Assembly (NCBI GenBank): GCA_903895845.1
Contig: CAITVK010000114.1
Coordinates: 62,001 to 126,000 of the forward strand
Origin: an uncultured Chitinophagaceae bacterium
Lineage (GTDB): Bacteria; Bacteroidota; Bacteroidia; Chitinophagales; Chitinophagaceae
Length of the DNA stretch: 64,000 nt
Direction: 5' to 3'
The position numbers and the translations under genes were made by a program. Below, piece after piece: positions 7,042 to 17,346 of the stretch; the stretch's first letter is position 1, and each line of letters opens with the position of its first letter. The notes beneath the pieces are model-generated. The model was not told where the DNA came from. It saw nothing but the letters and a program-made list of their open reading frames with translations, and did not search any database.

Positions 7042-10000
7042 ATGATTATCACTGACGCGAGTATCAGTTTACCCAACACCAACGAATCGTTCCTCAGGAA
7101 TGAAACGCTGGTGCAAATCTTTAAAGATTCTGTTGCACAACATGCCAGTAAAACTGCCCTTACCTTCAATGGTCAAGCAATTACTTATTCCGAATTAGAC
7201 ACTTATAGCGATGCCGTTGCTGAACACCTGCTGGAACTAGGCGTTGAACCCGGACAGATTGTAGGCATCTACCTGCCTCGGGGATATAACATTTTGATTG
7301 CTTCACTCGGCGCATTGAAAGCTGGTGCAGCCTACATCCCTTTCGACCGGGAAACGCCCATAGACCGAGTGAAGAATGTATTGGCAGACGTGGGGGCGCA
7401 ATTTTGTTTCTGCGACACCACGCTACCCGAGCCTTTGGTTGCCGTAAACGTAACACTCAGTCAGCCAACGACCAATTATGTAGGAATCAACTACGCGCAC
7501 CCCGATAACTATGCGTATATCATCTTCACTTCTGGCACAACCGGTACGCCAAAAGGGATACCCATCAAGCACAAACAGATTAGTCACCTGTTGCGCGCAG
7601 AGAATTCGATACTAAAGATTCAGTCCACCGATATTGTTTATCAAGGCTTCTCCGATTCGTTTGATATGTGGTTTGAAGAAAACTGGATCAGCCTTTTTGT
7701 GGGTGCAGAAATATGTATTGCCGATGCATCTACTGCCAAGTCGTTGGATACCCTTCATCACTTTCTAAATAAAAATAAAGTAACTGTATTGCATGCCGTG
7801 CCTAGCCTGCTGGCATTATTGGATACCAATATTCCTACGCTACGCTTAATCAACTCGGGTGGCGAAGCTTGTAAACCCAATGTTTTGAAGAAGTGGGGAA
7901 GCCTTCCTTTGCAGTTTTTTAATAGTTATGGCCCTACAGAAACAACCGTTTCTGCTTCTTTCATAGAGCTAAAAGCCGACGATGAAATATCTATCGGCTA
8001 TCCATTGCCCAACTACGGCATGGCAGTGGTGAATGAAAAGCTGGAGCCTGTACCCATTGGTGAAGAAGGCGAAATTGTACTGAGTGGCATCAGCCTGAGT
8101 GATGGCTACATCAATAAACCCGAACTGAATGCGAAAGTATTCTTGCCCAAACCAGACGCCTTGCATGACCTTCCTGGAGACCGGATTTATTTGTCGGGAG
8201 ATAAGGGAACGATGACCGAAGATGGCCGGTTTAAAGTAATTGGACGCAAGGACGACCAAGTAAAAATAAGGGGATATCGGGTAGAACTAGGTGAGATTGA
8301 AGTGGTGTTGAACAATATTCCCTCTATCAAAACAGGGGCAATCGGGGTAAAGAACATCCGCAATATGGATAATATTGTGGCCTATTATATTCCCAACGAT
8401 AATGAACCCAATATAGATGAACGCTTACTGCGTGAGCAAATGGCAGCACTGCTTCCTGCCTACATGGTGCCTGGTTATTTTATGAAAGTAACCGACTTTA
8501 AATGGCTGCCTAGTGGCAAAGTGGACAGGAAAGCATTGCCAGAATGGGTGGTGGCAGCGACTGAAGACAAGAACCTGAATGAGGAAATAGTAAACGAATA
8601 TGCAGGTAATGGCATTGCTCTTAGCATCATCCAACGGCTGGCAACCACCTTTCCGGGACAGGTTATCAAGAAACAAAGTGATTTCTTCAATGATTTGGGC
8701 GGACACTCCATGCTGGCTGCCATATTTGTATCGGAGATAAGAGAGATCGCCGGCTTAGAAAACATTTCTATCCTGGACATCTACCAAAAAAGAACGGTGG
8801 AGGGCATCATCAGCTATTGGATCAATGAAAAATATACCACTCAAAAGCAAGCGACACAAACCTTCCATCCCATCCCCAAGTTGCGCTATTATCTCTGTGG
8901 TTTCTTTCAGGCCATCGCCCTGATATTGCTGTTTGGTTTGCAGGCTGCGCAAATATTTGTTCCTTACCTTGGCTATTATATTGTTGCCCAAGAGGTAGAT
9001 GGCTACACAATCCCTATCCTCGCCGCCATTGCCTTGTTGTGTATGGTGCCACCTTTTATGATTGCAGTATCTGTTGTAATCAGGCGATTATTTATTGGAA
9101 AGTTTAAAGAAGGCGATTACCCATTGTGGGGCGCCTACTATTTTAAATGGTGGCTGTATGGTCATATTGTAGGCTTTATTCCACTAGAAACCTTTGGTTC
9201 ATCGCCATTATATCCTTTCCTGATGAAGCTTGTAGGCATTAAAACAGGCAAGGATTCTCAGTTGAGCAGCTTTGGATTTGGATCACCCGACCTGATAACA
9301 ATTGGAAAGAATGTAACCATCAGTGCCAATGTAATCCTGAACAATGTGTGGGTGGAAGATGGGCTGATTAAGTTTAGAAGAATCACGCTGGAAGACAATT
9401 GCCATATTGGTACAAGTTGCATCGTGAATGGCGGATGTGTGGTGGAAGAGGGTAGCGAACTAAAAGATTTATCTTGTTTAGGATTCGGACTGACCATGCC
9501 CAAGAATAGTATCTGGGAAGGAAGCCCGGCTAAATTGGTGGACAGAAAGCAAGAAGATGTAGCGTATAAACCAGTACCGAAAGCAAAGCGGTTACGGTAT
9601 AAGTTATTCTTCTCCGGATTGGTTTTCCTCATTCCTACGTTGGTGATGCTACCCATTGTCCCAACTATCATTGGCTTAAATTATCTGGATGATCAAGCGG
9701 CAGACTACTCTTTCTATTACCTGATAACGACGCCACTGTTTGCATTGTCCTATATTTTATTGTTTATCGCAGAAATGATTGTTCTTTCTAAACTTTTAAA
9801 AGGAAGAATCAAAGTGGGACGCTACTCTGTTTATAGTCATACTTATGTATGGAAATGGTTTCTAGACCAGATGTTTTCCTTATCGCTCAGTGTACTGCGC
9901 CCCATCTTTGCCACCGTATTTATCCCAAGTCTTTACAGGGCTTTGGGAGCTAAAGTGGGGAAGAACACAGAGATTTCTAATGCCAGCAATGTTACCCACC

Positions 10001-10992
10001 ACTTGTTGGAGATAGGTGATGAGTCTTTTATTGCAGATGCGGCAGTGATTGGCGAAACAGATATCCGGAATCAAGAACTTATCATAGAAAAGACACGCAT
10101 TGGCAATAAAAGTTTTGTAGGCAACAGTGCCCTTATTCCGCAAGGATATCAGCTGGGAGATAATAAACTGATTGGCGTTACCTCTATTCCCCCATTAAAG
10201 AACCCTATTTCTGATAATGAACCATCCGATTGGTTTGGCTCGCCTGCTGTACGGCTACCACGAAGGGTTATAGGAAATGTATATCCGGATTGGCTCACCT
10301 ACAAACCAAGTTTCAATCGAAGGGCTGTACGCACTATCATTGAATTTATGCGTATTCTGATACCGGAAACCGTTACCCTTTCACTTGGTTTGTTATTCAT
10401 AGCTTATACCCATGACCTTTTAACAAGCGATGATAGCTATTGGCTGATTGCACTACAATTTCCATTCTATTATATAGGCATCGTATCCATACCTTCCTTC
10501 CTATTCTGCTTGCTGATTAAATGGGTTTTAATAGGCAGATACAAAGAAGAACAATATCCTATGTGGACTTGGAAAGTGTGGCGGACAGAAGCAGTCACCT
10601 CAATCTTTGAAGCTTTGGCGACTCCCTTCCTTCTGAACAATTTGCAGGGTACTCCATTTCTTCCCTTCCTATTTAAACTGATGGGCGTAAAAGTTGGTAA
10701 ACGTGTATGGATGAACACGGCCGACATTACCGAGTTTGATATGGTTACACTACGTGATGATTGTGCCTTTAATACTTATTCGGGTCCGCAGACACATCTA
10801 TTTGAAGACCGGGTAATGAAGATTGGCAAAGTAGACATTGGCGAAAGAAGTAGCATCGGTGCGGGAAGTGTGGTATTGTATAATACTAAAATAGAGAACA
10901 ACTGCAAGATTGCGCCCCTGTCATTGGTGATGAAAGGTGAACACTTACTGAACAATACCAACTGGTTCGGAATACCAATAGAGAAACTTTAG
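7042..10992 (+). CDS. Pls/PosA-type NRPS-like synthetase (A-PCP-membrane/hexapeptide repeats)
   Basis: A 1,316-residue single-module synthetase. Residues 20-500 form an adenylation domain with A3 FTSGTTGTPKG (about 162-172), A5 NSYGPTETT (about 294), A7/A8 (GRKDDQVKIRGYRVELGEIE) and A10 PSGKVDRKALP (about 490). A carrier domain follows with Ser556 in LGGHSM as the phosphopantetheine site. From about 610 on, membrane helices alternate with three left-handed beta-helix blocks (about 730-830, 970-1045, 1216-1303). There is no condensation or thioesterase domain. This architecture matches the Pls/PosA family, whose founder is epsilon-poly-L-lysine synthetase, so it may make an amino-acid homopolymer or conjugate. 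A TTG three codons earlier is an alternative start. Confidence 0.9.
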   Translation: MIITDASISLPNTNESFLRNETLVQIFKDSVAQHASKTALTFNGQAITYSELDTYSDAVAEHLLELGVEPGQIVGIYLPRGYNILIASLGALKAGAAYIPFDRETPIDRVKNVLADVGAQFCFCDTTLPEPLVAVNVTLSQPTTNYVGINYAHPDNYAYIIFTSGTTGTPKGIPIKHKQISHLLRAENSILKIQSTDIVYQGFSDSFDMWFEENWISLFVGAEICIADASTAKSLDTLHHFLNKNKVTVLHAVPSLLALLDTNIPTLRLINSGGEACKPNVLKKWGSLPLQFFNSYGPTETTVSASFIELKADDEISIGYPLPNYGMAVVNEKLEPVPIGEEGEIVLSGISLSDGYINKPELNAKVFLPKPDALHDLPGDRIYLSGDKGTMTEDGRFKVIGRKDDQVKIRGYRVELGEIEVVLNNIPSIKTGAIGVKNIRNMDNIVAYYIPNDNEPNIDERLLREQMAALLPAYMVPGYFMKVTDFKWLPSGKVDRKALPEWVVAATEDKNLNEEIVNEYAGNGIALSIIQRLATTFPGQVIKKQSDFFNDLGGHSMLAAIFVSEIREIAGLENISILDIYQKRTVEGIISYWINEKYTTQKQATQTFHPIPKLRYYLCGFFQAIALILLFGLQAAQIFVPYLGYYIVAQEVDGYTIPILAAIALLCMVPPFMIAVSVVIRRLFIGKFKEGDYPLWGAYYFKWWLYGHIVGFIPLETFGSSPLYPFLMKLVGIKTGKDSQLSSFGFGSPDLITIGKNVTISANVILNNVWVEDGLIKFRRITLEDNCHIGTSCIVNGGCVVEEGSELKDLSCLGFGLTMPKNSIWEGSPAKLVDRKQEDVAYKPVPKAKRLRYKLFFSGLVFLIPTLVMLPIVPTIIGLNYLDDQAADYSFYYLITTPLFALSYILLFIAEMIVLSKLLKGRIKVGRYSVYSHTYVWKWFLDQMFSLSLSVLRPIFATVFIPSLYRALGAKVGKNTEISNASNVTHHLLEIGDESFIADAAVIGETDIRNQELIIEKTRIGNKSFVGNSALIPQGYQLGDNKLIGVTSIPPLKNPISDNEPSDWFGSPAVRLPRRVIGNVYPDWLTYKPSFNRRAVRTIIEFMRILIPETVTLSLGLLFIAYTHDLLTSDDSYWLIALQFPFYYIGIVSIPSFLFCLLIKWVLIGRYKEEQYPMWTWKVWRTEAVTSIFEALATPFLLNNLQGTPFLPFLFKLMGVKVGKRVWMNTADITEFDMVTLRDDCAFNTYSGPQTHLFEDRVMKIGKVDIGERSSIGAGSVVLYNTKIENNCKIAPLSLVMKGEHLLNNTNWFGIPIEKL

Positions 10993-11037
10993 TTTACACT
11001 CTTAGATTCTACTCTAACTGATTAGTTGCCTAGTAAT

Positions 11038-11068
11038 GTAACCAAGGACTTTGTTACCTCTTTTTATT
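11038..11068 (+). terminator. weak terminator after the synthetase gene
   Basis: GTAAC pairs with GTTAC around a 10-base loop, followed by CTCTTTTTATT. The stem is short, and it lies between convergent genes (synthetase and amidase). Confidence 0.35.
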
Positions 11069-11090
11069 ACTTTTTAATTCTACGATAAAG

Positions 11091-12731
11091 CTATTGGTTA
11101 AACAGTGGAGGATGCTTTAAATGAAAGCCTGTCTGTTCTTGATAAGCCTTTGCAAAAGCAAGCAGCGTAGCTTCTCCAAAATGTTTACCTATAAAACTGA
11201 TGCTAGCAGGCAATCCATTGGGTAAAGTGCCATTGGGTAAAGTGATGGATGGATTGCCCGTTAGATTGGTGATTGCTAATTGGTCACCCGTTTCTGGAGG
11301 TGCAATAAGTACATCAAACTGATCGAGAACAGGGTCTACTTTTCTCATAATCTCATAGCGAAGCCTACACGCATTGATGTATTCTACTGCTGGAACAAAA
11401 CGTGATGAGCGGAAGATATTGGGCCACCTGTCTTTGTTTTGCTGCATCATTTCATCGTCTCCGTTGGAACGTGTTAAAGGATCAAATGCAGTCGCAGACT
11501 CTACCCCCACTATCAAAGAAAGAATTTCATCGCCATGCAGGTTGTCTGGAAACTCAAATGGAATCAACTTTGCCCCCATCTTTTTCAAAGTCAACAGGGT
11601 TTGCTTTTCGGTACTGTTTGAAGGAAGGGTATCTATATAATTCTTAGCATAAGCAATCCTCAATTTAGAAATATCTACTGTGCCCGTGTAGTTGAAAGCC
11701 GCATTAATGGAGGAGGCATCATCTTTATCAGCCCCATGTATGTAGTTAAATACGATGGCATCATCCGCTGCACTTCTGCAAATAGGCCCAATCTTATCTG
11801 ATGTCCATGCCAGATTCATTGCCCCACTTTTAGCCACACTTCCATAAGTTGGTCTCAAACCGGTAAGGCCACAGCGCATGGATGGATCTACAATAGAACC
11901 ATAGGTTTCTGTACCGATGGCAAAAGGAATCAAGCCGGCAGCAGTTGCCGAAGAAGAACCTGCAGAGGAACCTCCTGAACCTTTACTTGTATCCCAAGGG
12001 TTACGTGTGAGGCCACCAAACCAGATATCATCCATAGCCAACTCACCCAAAGAAAGCTTGGCGACCAATACTGCACCTGCTTTTTCGAGTTGCTTAGCCA
12101 CAAAAGCCGTTTGATTTATCACTTGCTCTTTGTACGGCGGTGTTCCCCAGGTTGTATGCGTTCCTTCTACCGCAAATAAATCTTTTATGCCATAAGGAAT
12201 GCCTTGTAGTGGACTTTTATAAATACCTTTTGCCAGATCTGCATCTGCTTTTCGGGCTTGTTTCAGCGCAATCGTATCTGTTATCTCTATGGCACAATGC
12301 AAAATGGGCGTGTATTTCTTAAGTCTTTCAATAAAAAGCTTAGTTAGTTCTACCGAAGAAATCTTTTTATTCTTAATGAGCGAAGCCAATTGTGGAATAC
12401 TGTAAAAGGCTAGTTTATTTTTATCTGAAGGCATAGCAACGCCTTCTGGAATAGCAAAATGAACGGGCAATTGCTTTTTAGGAACAACCATTGTTGGCAA
12501 AACAGGATTGTACCAAAGTGGATAAGGAGCGTCGTTGGGGATATTCTTTGAATGGATATAGTTGTAGACTTTGAGGTTGCTACTCAATGCCCCCAACATG
12601 GAATCTCTTTTGGCTTCAGAAAAAGAAATTCCGAACATATTTTCGGCAGTCGCAACGGAAGAAGTAGTGATTGTTTCTTGTGCTGATGCGGAGAGACTGG
12701 CTGTAACCAACAGGCCCAATATTATTCTCAT
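11091..12731 (-). CDS. secreted amidase-signature hydrolase
   Basis: A 546-residue protein with a signal peptide (cleavage near SLSASAQ, residue 18). The amidase-signature triad is visible: Lys183 in PYGIKDLF, a serine of GSGGSSAGSSSA (about 255-256) and the nucleophile Ser279 in GTETYGSIVDPS. Family members hydrolyse amide bonds of varied substrates; the ETxGSI form is common in exported peptide or general amidases rather than GatA. It is predicted periplasmic. The gene stands alone on the minus strand, with a 21-bp tandem array about 110 bp upstream of its start. The substrate cannot be read from sequence. Confidence 0.88.
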   Translation of the reverse strand: MRIILGLLVTASLSASAQETITTSSVATAENMFGISFSEAKRDSMLGALSSNLKVYNYIHSKNIPNDAPYPLWYNPVLPTMVVPKKQLPVHFAIPEGVAMPSDKNKLAFYSIPQLASLIKNKKISSVELTKLFIERLKKYTPILHCAIEITDTIALKQARKADADLAKGIYKSPLQGIPYGIKDLFAVEGTHTTWGTPPYKEQVINQTAFVAKQLEKAGAVLVAKLSLGELAMDDIWFGGLTRNPWDTSKGSGGSSAGSSSATAAGLIPFAIGTETYGSIVDPSMRCGLTGLRPTYGSVAKSGAMNLAWTSDKIGPICRSAADDAIVFNYIHGADKDDASSINAAFNYTGTVDISKLRIAYAKNYIDTLPSNSTEKQTLLTLKKMGAKLIPFEFPDNLHGDEILSLIVGVESATAFDPLTRSNGDDEMMQQNKDRWPNIFRSSRFVPAVEYINACRLRYEIMRKVDPVLDQFDVLIAPPETGDQLAITNLTGNPSITLPNGTLPNGLPASISFIGKHFGEATLLAFAKAYQEQTGFHLKHPPLFNQ

Positions 12732-12840
12732 AATTGTGTTTTAGAGTATTACAAAGAAGCTTTTGTTTGGTTGAGGGTTGGTTTCATTTGCCTGTAAAAT
12801 TGTATAATTCTGAATTTATAAGGGATATTCTGTCGCATCC

Positions 12841-13037
12841 AAGACCTTGGAAATCACATCCAAGGTCTTGGATACGACAAAAATGATCTTGGAAATGGCT
12901 ACCAAGGTCTTGGTAGCAATAAAAAAGACCTTGGAAATCACGTCCAAGGTCTTGGATGCGACAAAAATGGTCTTGGAAACGGCTACCAAGACCTTGGTAG
13001 CAATAAAAAAGACCTTGGAAATCACGTCCAAGGTCTT
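12841..13037. repeat. 21-bp tandem array I (9 units plus part, 84-bp super-unit)
   Basis: Nine full 21-bp units and half a tenth, arranged as an 84-bp super-unit of four types repeated twice and started a third time. Units share a core of AAGRYCTTGG or ATGRTCTTGG plus a variable half (AAATCACRTCC, ATRCGACAAAA, AAAYGGCTACC, TAGCAATAAAA). Because 21 is a multiple of three, the frame stays open on both strands and reads as heptads such as KVLDATK. It fills the gap between the amidase start and the SNF2 stop. It is closely related to the array at 41598-41786. No start signal supports translation. Confidence 0.93.
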
Positions 13038-13061
13038 TTTTCAGATGGTATTTAGAAAGAA

Positions 13062-16000
13062 TTAAGAGAACAAGTACTCCACATCTTCACGAGTGAGGCT
13101 CTTCACAAAACCTTCGTCATCCGTTATCAAGTCACGGGCGAGTGCCAGCTTACGTTCTTGTAGTTTCAATATTTTATCTTCTACCGTATCCGTACAAATC
13201 ATCCGATAGGCAAACACATTCTTTGTCTGCCCAATACGGTGTGTACGGTCAATGGCTTGTTGCTCAACCGCAGGATTCCACCAAGGATCTACAATGTAAA
13301 CATAATCAGCCGCAGTCAGATTCAGACCCACACCACCTGCTTTCAAAGAGATAAGGAACACACGGCACTCATCATTATTCTGGAAGTTCTGAATGGCTCT
13401 TTCCCTCTCAACAGCAGAAGTGCTACCATCAAAGTACTCGAAAGGAACATTCAGATCCCTCAATTTCTCTTTAATCAAAGCCAGCATTCCCAGGAACTGG
13501 GAGAAGATAAGCGCCTTGTGGTTACTGATATTCTCGGTAATCTCACGACCAATCTCTTCTAGTTTTACAGATACATTTGGATAACGATCTGCCTCATTCA
13601 TGATGTAAGGACTATCACATATCTGACGCAATTTCATCAAGCCTTGAAGGATCGTTAGCTGAGACCTGCCCACACCCACTGTATCAACCACGCCTAATAT
13701 CTTATCTCTGAAATCGTTTCGGAAAGCATCATAAATCCGGCGTTGTTCGGTGCCCATTTCGCAGAACAAGACCATTTCTTGCTTTTCAGGAAGGTCTTTT
13801 GCCACCTGTTCCTTGGTTCTACGCAGAATGAACGGATAGAGGATACGACGTAAATGTTCTTTCTGAACTTTCTCCCCAAACTTATCTATCGGAACAGCAA
13901 ACTCCTGTTTAAAGAATTCCACACTACCCAACATTCCCGGGTTAAGGAAATTCATCTGAGCAAATATGTCGAAGGTATTATTTTGTAATGGCGTACCACT
14001 CAGACACAAACGATTTTTTGCCCTTAGTAAGCAAGCAGCTTTAGCTACCTTACTGCTAGGATTCTTGATTGCCTGACTTTCATCCAGAATTACATAATCC
14101 AGATTGAGGTCAACAAACTGTTTGATGTCACTACGCAAAGTGCCATAAGTAGTGATGATGACATCTATATGGTCTTGCTGCAAATTATCCCTAAGCCTGC
14201 TTCCTCCATGATGGATGTAGAAAGTAAGGGTTGGTGTGAACTTAATAATTTCATTCTGCCAGTTGTACATTAGCGTTGTCGGACAAACCACCAATGCCTT
14301 CAATGAACCTAAATCTTGTTTCAGATAGTAGAGATAACTAAGTGCCTGAATTGTTTTACCAAGACCCATATCATCAGCAAGGATACCACCCCATTGCACC
14401 TCACGCAAATAATTCAACCAACGGAAACCACTCACCTGATAAGGACGCAATATCGGCATCAAGTGTGGAGGGGCATCTATATCTTTTATAGCATAATTCT
14501 CTTTTAGCTTATCATACTTTTCTTCTAACTGAAAGAAAAGCTCCTCTTCATTACGTTCATTATATAACTCTTCAATAACACTAAAGTGGTATTTGCTAAG
14601 CTTAATGCTGTTCGTTTTTCCTTCCCCAACCCTGAATAGCAAAGAATATTTCTTTACCCATTCGTCTGGCAGAATACCCAACGAGCCATCTTGCAACTGC
14701 ACAAACTGTTGTTTGCTGGTCAGTGCCTTTTTAATGTCGTCTACAGTTACCTTTTGGGTACCGAAACTAATCTCCACTTTGGCATCGAACCAATCGGTAT
14801 TGCTGCTGATGAAAATTTTAGTAGAAGGCTTAGCGGTGTTAAACCGGAAATGTTTCAAAGCATCGAAACCATAAATGGTGATACTCATTTCTTTTACCGC
14901 ATCTATGAATAAGAAGAACCAGTTGTCCTTCAACACATCTGCCCCTTTGAGGGCAAGAGTATTGGTATTCTCTGGTTTTACAAAGTTGGAATGCAGGTTT
15001 TCCAAGCGACTCATGAAGGCTCTTTCAGCGCCCATATTCCGTTGAATGACCAACAACTTATCCGCAAAAGGCATGATAATCTTTTCCTTATCACTATTGC
15101 CAATTTCATAGCCCTTGTAACTGAAGATAGGTTCTAACACCAGGTAATCACCTTTCTCTTTCAGCAACAATTTACAATCGGGCAATACGTCTTTTATCTC
15201 TTCCTTCTCTAAATTACCAAAGTTTACAGCGTAGTTTTTACTCAATGGAAGTATGAAGTGCTGCAATTTGTCTGCCCACATAGATTCTTTAATAACCATC
15301 TTACCCGAAGGAAGAAAGTTATTGATCACTGCAACATCTTCTGTATTAGCCCAAGTAAAAAACTGGTTGTGGTATTGGAAAATCATGGGACTCACACACT
15401 CATTTTCTTCAACACCAAGTTCTACTAAAGGCAGTTTTACAGAACATTCTACCGTGTAAACATTATCCTGATAGGTGACTGTAAAGTTGGGCGTAATCAA
15501 GCTAGAAGAAAACTCTGCCTCCAACAAGTTAGCACTTACAAAAGGTTTCTTTTCGGGGAGGTAGAAAATAAAATTACTTCCTGCCAACTCACCAAAAAGC
15601 TTTCTATACTTCGGATGTAAGTATTCGTTGATGATATTTCGTGTTTCCTCAGGCAATGAATCTGGTCTGCCATCAATGGTGTTTAATTGAATGATATTAT
15701 CCCAAACGCCACTAAAAGGAGAATTACGGTTAAGGTATTTATTCACCTCCACGTGCATCAACTTGCGCAATTGCTGCACCATAATCTTATCATCTTCATT
15801 AAACACTTCTGTATTAATGAACTTATTAAGATCTAACTTTTCAATTTTGCCAGTATACTTAGAAAAATCATCATCTGTCTCAGCCTGTATTGCCTCTATA
15901 GCGATGAATGGATATTGTGATAGATCTGTCGTCACCACCAAACCTAGTTTGAAGGCGGCCTTGTCCATAGCAGGACTCTCCATAACGGAGACATTACTTC

Positions 16001-16877
16001 CCTCATTTTGCAGTTCTTTCATCGCCCTAGCCTCCTCCACCAATGGCTTTGGCTTAGGCTCGGAAGAAGTAGCAGGCTGCAATATCTTTTGAATGGAACT
16101 ATCTAACACCCTCAGAAAAGGACGTCCATCGGTGTAGGTAAATTCAAACTTTCCACTCAAATCATCCGTAAGAGAATAGCCATATAAGCTAAGCAATTTA
16201 TTCTTTACGGCATCCCAGTTACGGATACTATCAAAGTAATTAGCCCCTTTTGACTTTAGTAATTGAAGAAAAACAATTGCTTTATGAATACAAAGCGGGT
16301 GCTTGGTATCGCTGTTACAAGTGCAACTTGTGTCAAAATTGCGCTCATCATTCTTTTGAATTACCAATTTAAATAACTCATCGCTATAAGTGACTTCTGC
16401 TACTACCCTTTCTTCTTTGGCACTAACAATCTTTGCTTTGTTATTTGATGCCAAAAAGGATTCCGCCATTATCAATGTCTCTGGAGAAGACAACATTCTG
16501 ATAATCTTCAGGTCCAGTTGCTTCATCTTCACTACCGTATGCTTCTGGTCATAAACCAATTCCCTTTCACCCAGCATATTACGGTCCAGCATATCCTGTA
16601 GTGTGAATAAGGCGCCCGCTTTGTGCCTGCATATTTCGCTGAGGTTATAAGGACAAGTGCAACGAAGTTTTAAGGTAGCCGCATCTTTGAAGTTGGAGAT
16701 GTAAACTTTATAATAGAGATGGTAGTTATCATCTTTTACCCGGAAGTTGACAGAAGACATCAATTCGTCGTACTCCATCAAGTCTACATAACCTGATGAG
16801 TGAATCTTTTTCCCACGACGAATTACTTCCTCGGAACCATTATTATAGATATGTTTGACGAGATAAGGTAATGCCAT
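13062..16877 (-). CDS. SNF2-family DEAD/DEAH ATPase with two SWIM zinc fingers
   Basis: A 1,271-residue Swi2/Snf2 ATPase. Two SWIM fingers sit at the N-terminus: Cys73/Cys75/Cys83/His85 and Cys185/Cys187/Cys196/His198. The middle (about 300-780) is a long family-specific region. The motor begins at about 810, with Walker A DDMGLGKT near 828-840, motif II DESQ near 928, and the helicase C half with GGVGLNLTAADYV and DRTHRIGQ near 1209. Such bacterial SNF2 proteins act on nucleoprotein complexes (RapA-like or chromatin-like remodelling), but this SWIM-SNF2 subtype has no settled function. The gene is monocistronic, with a good promoter match just upstream. Confidence 0.93.
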   Translation of the reverse strand: MALPYLVKHIYNNGSEEVIRRGKKIHSSGYVDLMEYDELMSSVNFRVKDDNYHLYYKVYISNFKDAATLKLRCTCPYNLSEICRHKAGALFTLQDMLDRNMLGERELVYDQKHTVVKMKQLDLKIIRMLSSPETLIMAESFLASNNKAKIVSAKEERVVAEVTYSDELFKLVIQKNDERNFDTSCTCNSDTKHPLCIHKAIVFLQLLKSKGANYFDSIRNWDAVKNKLLSLYGYSLTDDLSGKFEFTYTDGRPFLRVLDSSIQKILQPATSSEPKPKPLVEEARAMKELQNEGSNVSVMESPAMDKAAFKLGLVVTTDLSQYPFIAIEAIQAETDDDFSKYTGKIEKLDLNKFINTEVFNEDDKIMVQQLRKLMHVEVNKYLNRNSPFSGVWDNIIQLNTIDGRPDSLPEETRNIINEYLHPKYRKLFGELAGSNFIFYLPEKKPFVSANLLEAEFSSSLITPNFTVTYQDNVYTVECSVKLPLVELGVEENECVSPMIFQYHNQFFTWANTEDVAVINNFLPSGKMVIKESMWADKLQHFILPLSKNYAVNFGNLEKEEIKDVLPDCKLLLKEKGDYLVLEPIFSYKGYEIGNSDKEKIIMPFADKLLVIQRNMGAERAFMSRLENLHSNFVKPENTNTLALKGADVLKDNWFFLFIDAVKEMSITIYGFDALKHFRFNTAKPSTKIFISSNTDWFDAKVEISFGTQKVTVDDIKKALTSKQQFVQLQDGSLGILPDEWVKKYSLLFRVGEGKTNSIKLSKYHFSVIEELYNERNEEELFFQLEEKYDKLKENYAIKDIDAPPHLMPILRPYQVSGFRWLNYLREVQWGGILADDMGLGKTIQALSYLYYLKQDLGSLKALVVCPTTLMYNWQNEIIKFTPTLTFYIHHGGSRLRDNLQQDHIDVIITTYGTLRSDIKQFVDLNLDYVILDESQAIKNPSSKVAKAACLLRAKNRLCLSGTPLQNNTFDIFAQMNFLNPGMLGSVEFFKQEFAVPIDKFGEKVQKEHLRRILYPFILRRTKEQVAKDLPEKQEMVLFCEMGTEQRRIYDAFRNDFRDKILGVVDTVGVGRSQLTILQGLMKLRQICDSPYIMNEADRYPNVSVKLEEIGREITENISNHKALIFSQFLGMLALIKEKLRDLNVPFEYFDGSTSAVERERAIQNFQNNDECRVFLISLKAGGVGLNLTAADYVYIVDPWWNPAVEQQAIDRTHRIGQTKNVFAYRMICTDTVEDKILKLQERKLALARDLITDDEGFVKSLTREDVEYLFS

Positions 16878-16938
16878 GTAATACTTTGAAGCTTATTGTA
16901 CTGATGAAATATATCATCTACTGAAAAAATGCAAGCCG

Positions 16939-16970
16939 CAAATGTACAACTAACATAGCCTAAGAACCAA
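16939..16970 (-). promoter_or_regulatory. Bacteroidota-type promoter of the SNF2 gene
   Basis: On the minus strand a TTGG element is followed after 20 bases by TACATTTG, matching the TTTG / TAnnTTTG promoter of Bacteroidota. It lies about 60 bases before the start codon at 16877. Confidence 0.65.
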
Positions 16971-17178
16971 GAAATATGCAAGCAAAAAATTTTATAATTG
17001 CGCAATAAAACAATCGAACTGAAAGTTTGGTGTTTTTTTTATGTGATTATTGGCATTGTAAAGTTTTATTGTGTAACACCTCAAAATATTTTTCTAAATC
17101 CAATACTGAAGGAAACATATAACTGCGAAAAGGATGTTAGAGCGAAGTGTAGATTCTTTTTTATCCATTTCCCTAATA

Positions 17179-17346
17179 CGGGAAAGTTTTAATGGTGCAC
17201 GGGAAACTTTTTACGGTATACGGGATGTTTTTAATTGTGTACGGGAAAGTTTCTACTGTGTACGGGAAGTTTATTTTTGTGTGCGGAAAATCTTCCACGG
17301 TATACGGGAATTAAATTTCCGCAAGTCTGAAAGCTTTAGAAAAGCT
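17179..17346. repeat. 21-bp tandem array II (CGGGAA type)
   Basis: Six clear and two degenerate 21-bp units, each opening CGGGAA or CGGAAA and ending GGTATA or TGTGTA; the inner 9-10 bases vary. In the plus frame 17134-17397 the units read as heptads of the form R-E/D/K-x-F/Y-x-x-I/V/A. The changes within units are mostly chemically conservative. The 665-bp gap between the SNF2 start (16877) and the esterase stop (17542) holds this array, a palindrome at 17474, and nothing else I can name. Confidence 0.85.

Noticed and set aside
9258-9671. Antisense open frames within the synthetase and other long genes
   Set aside because: They are shadows of real genes in other frames with no independent support.
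12816-13065. Frames in array I on both strands as protein genes
   Set aside because: Openness follows from the 21-bp unit length; both strands cannot both be coding and neither shows codon preference.
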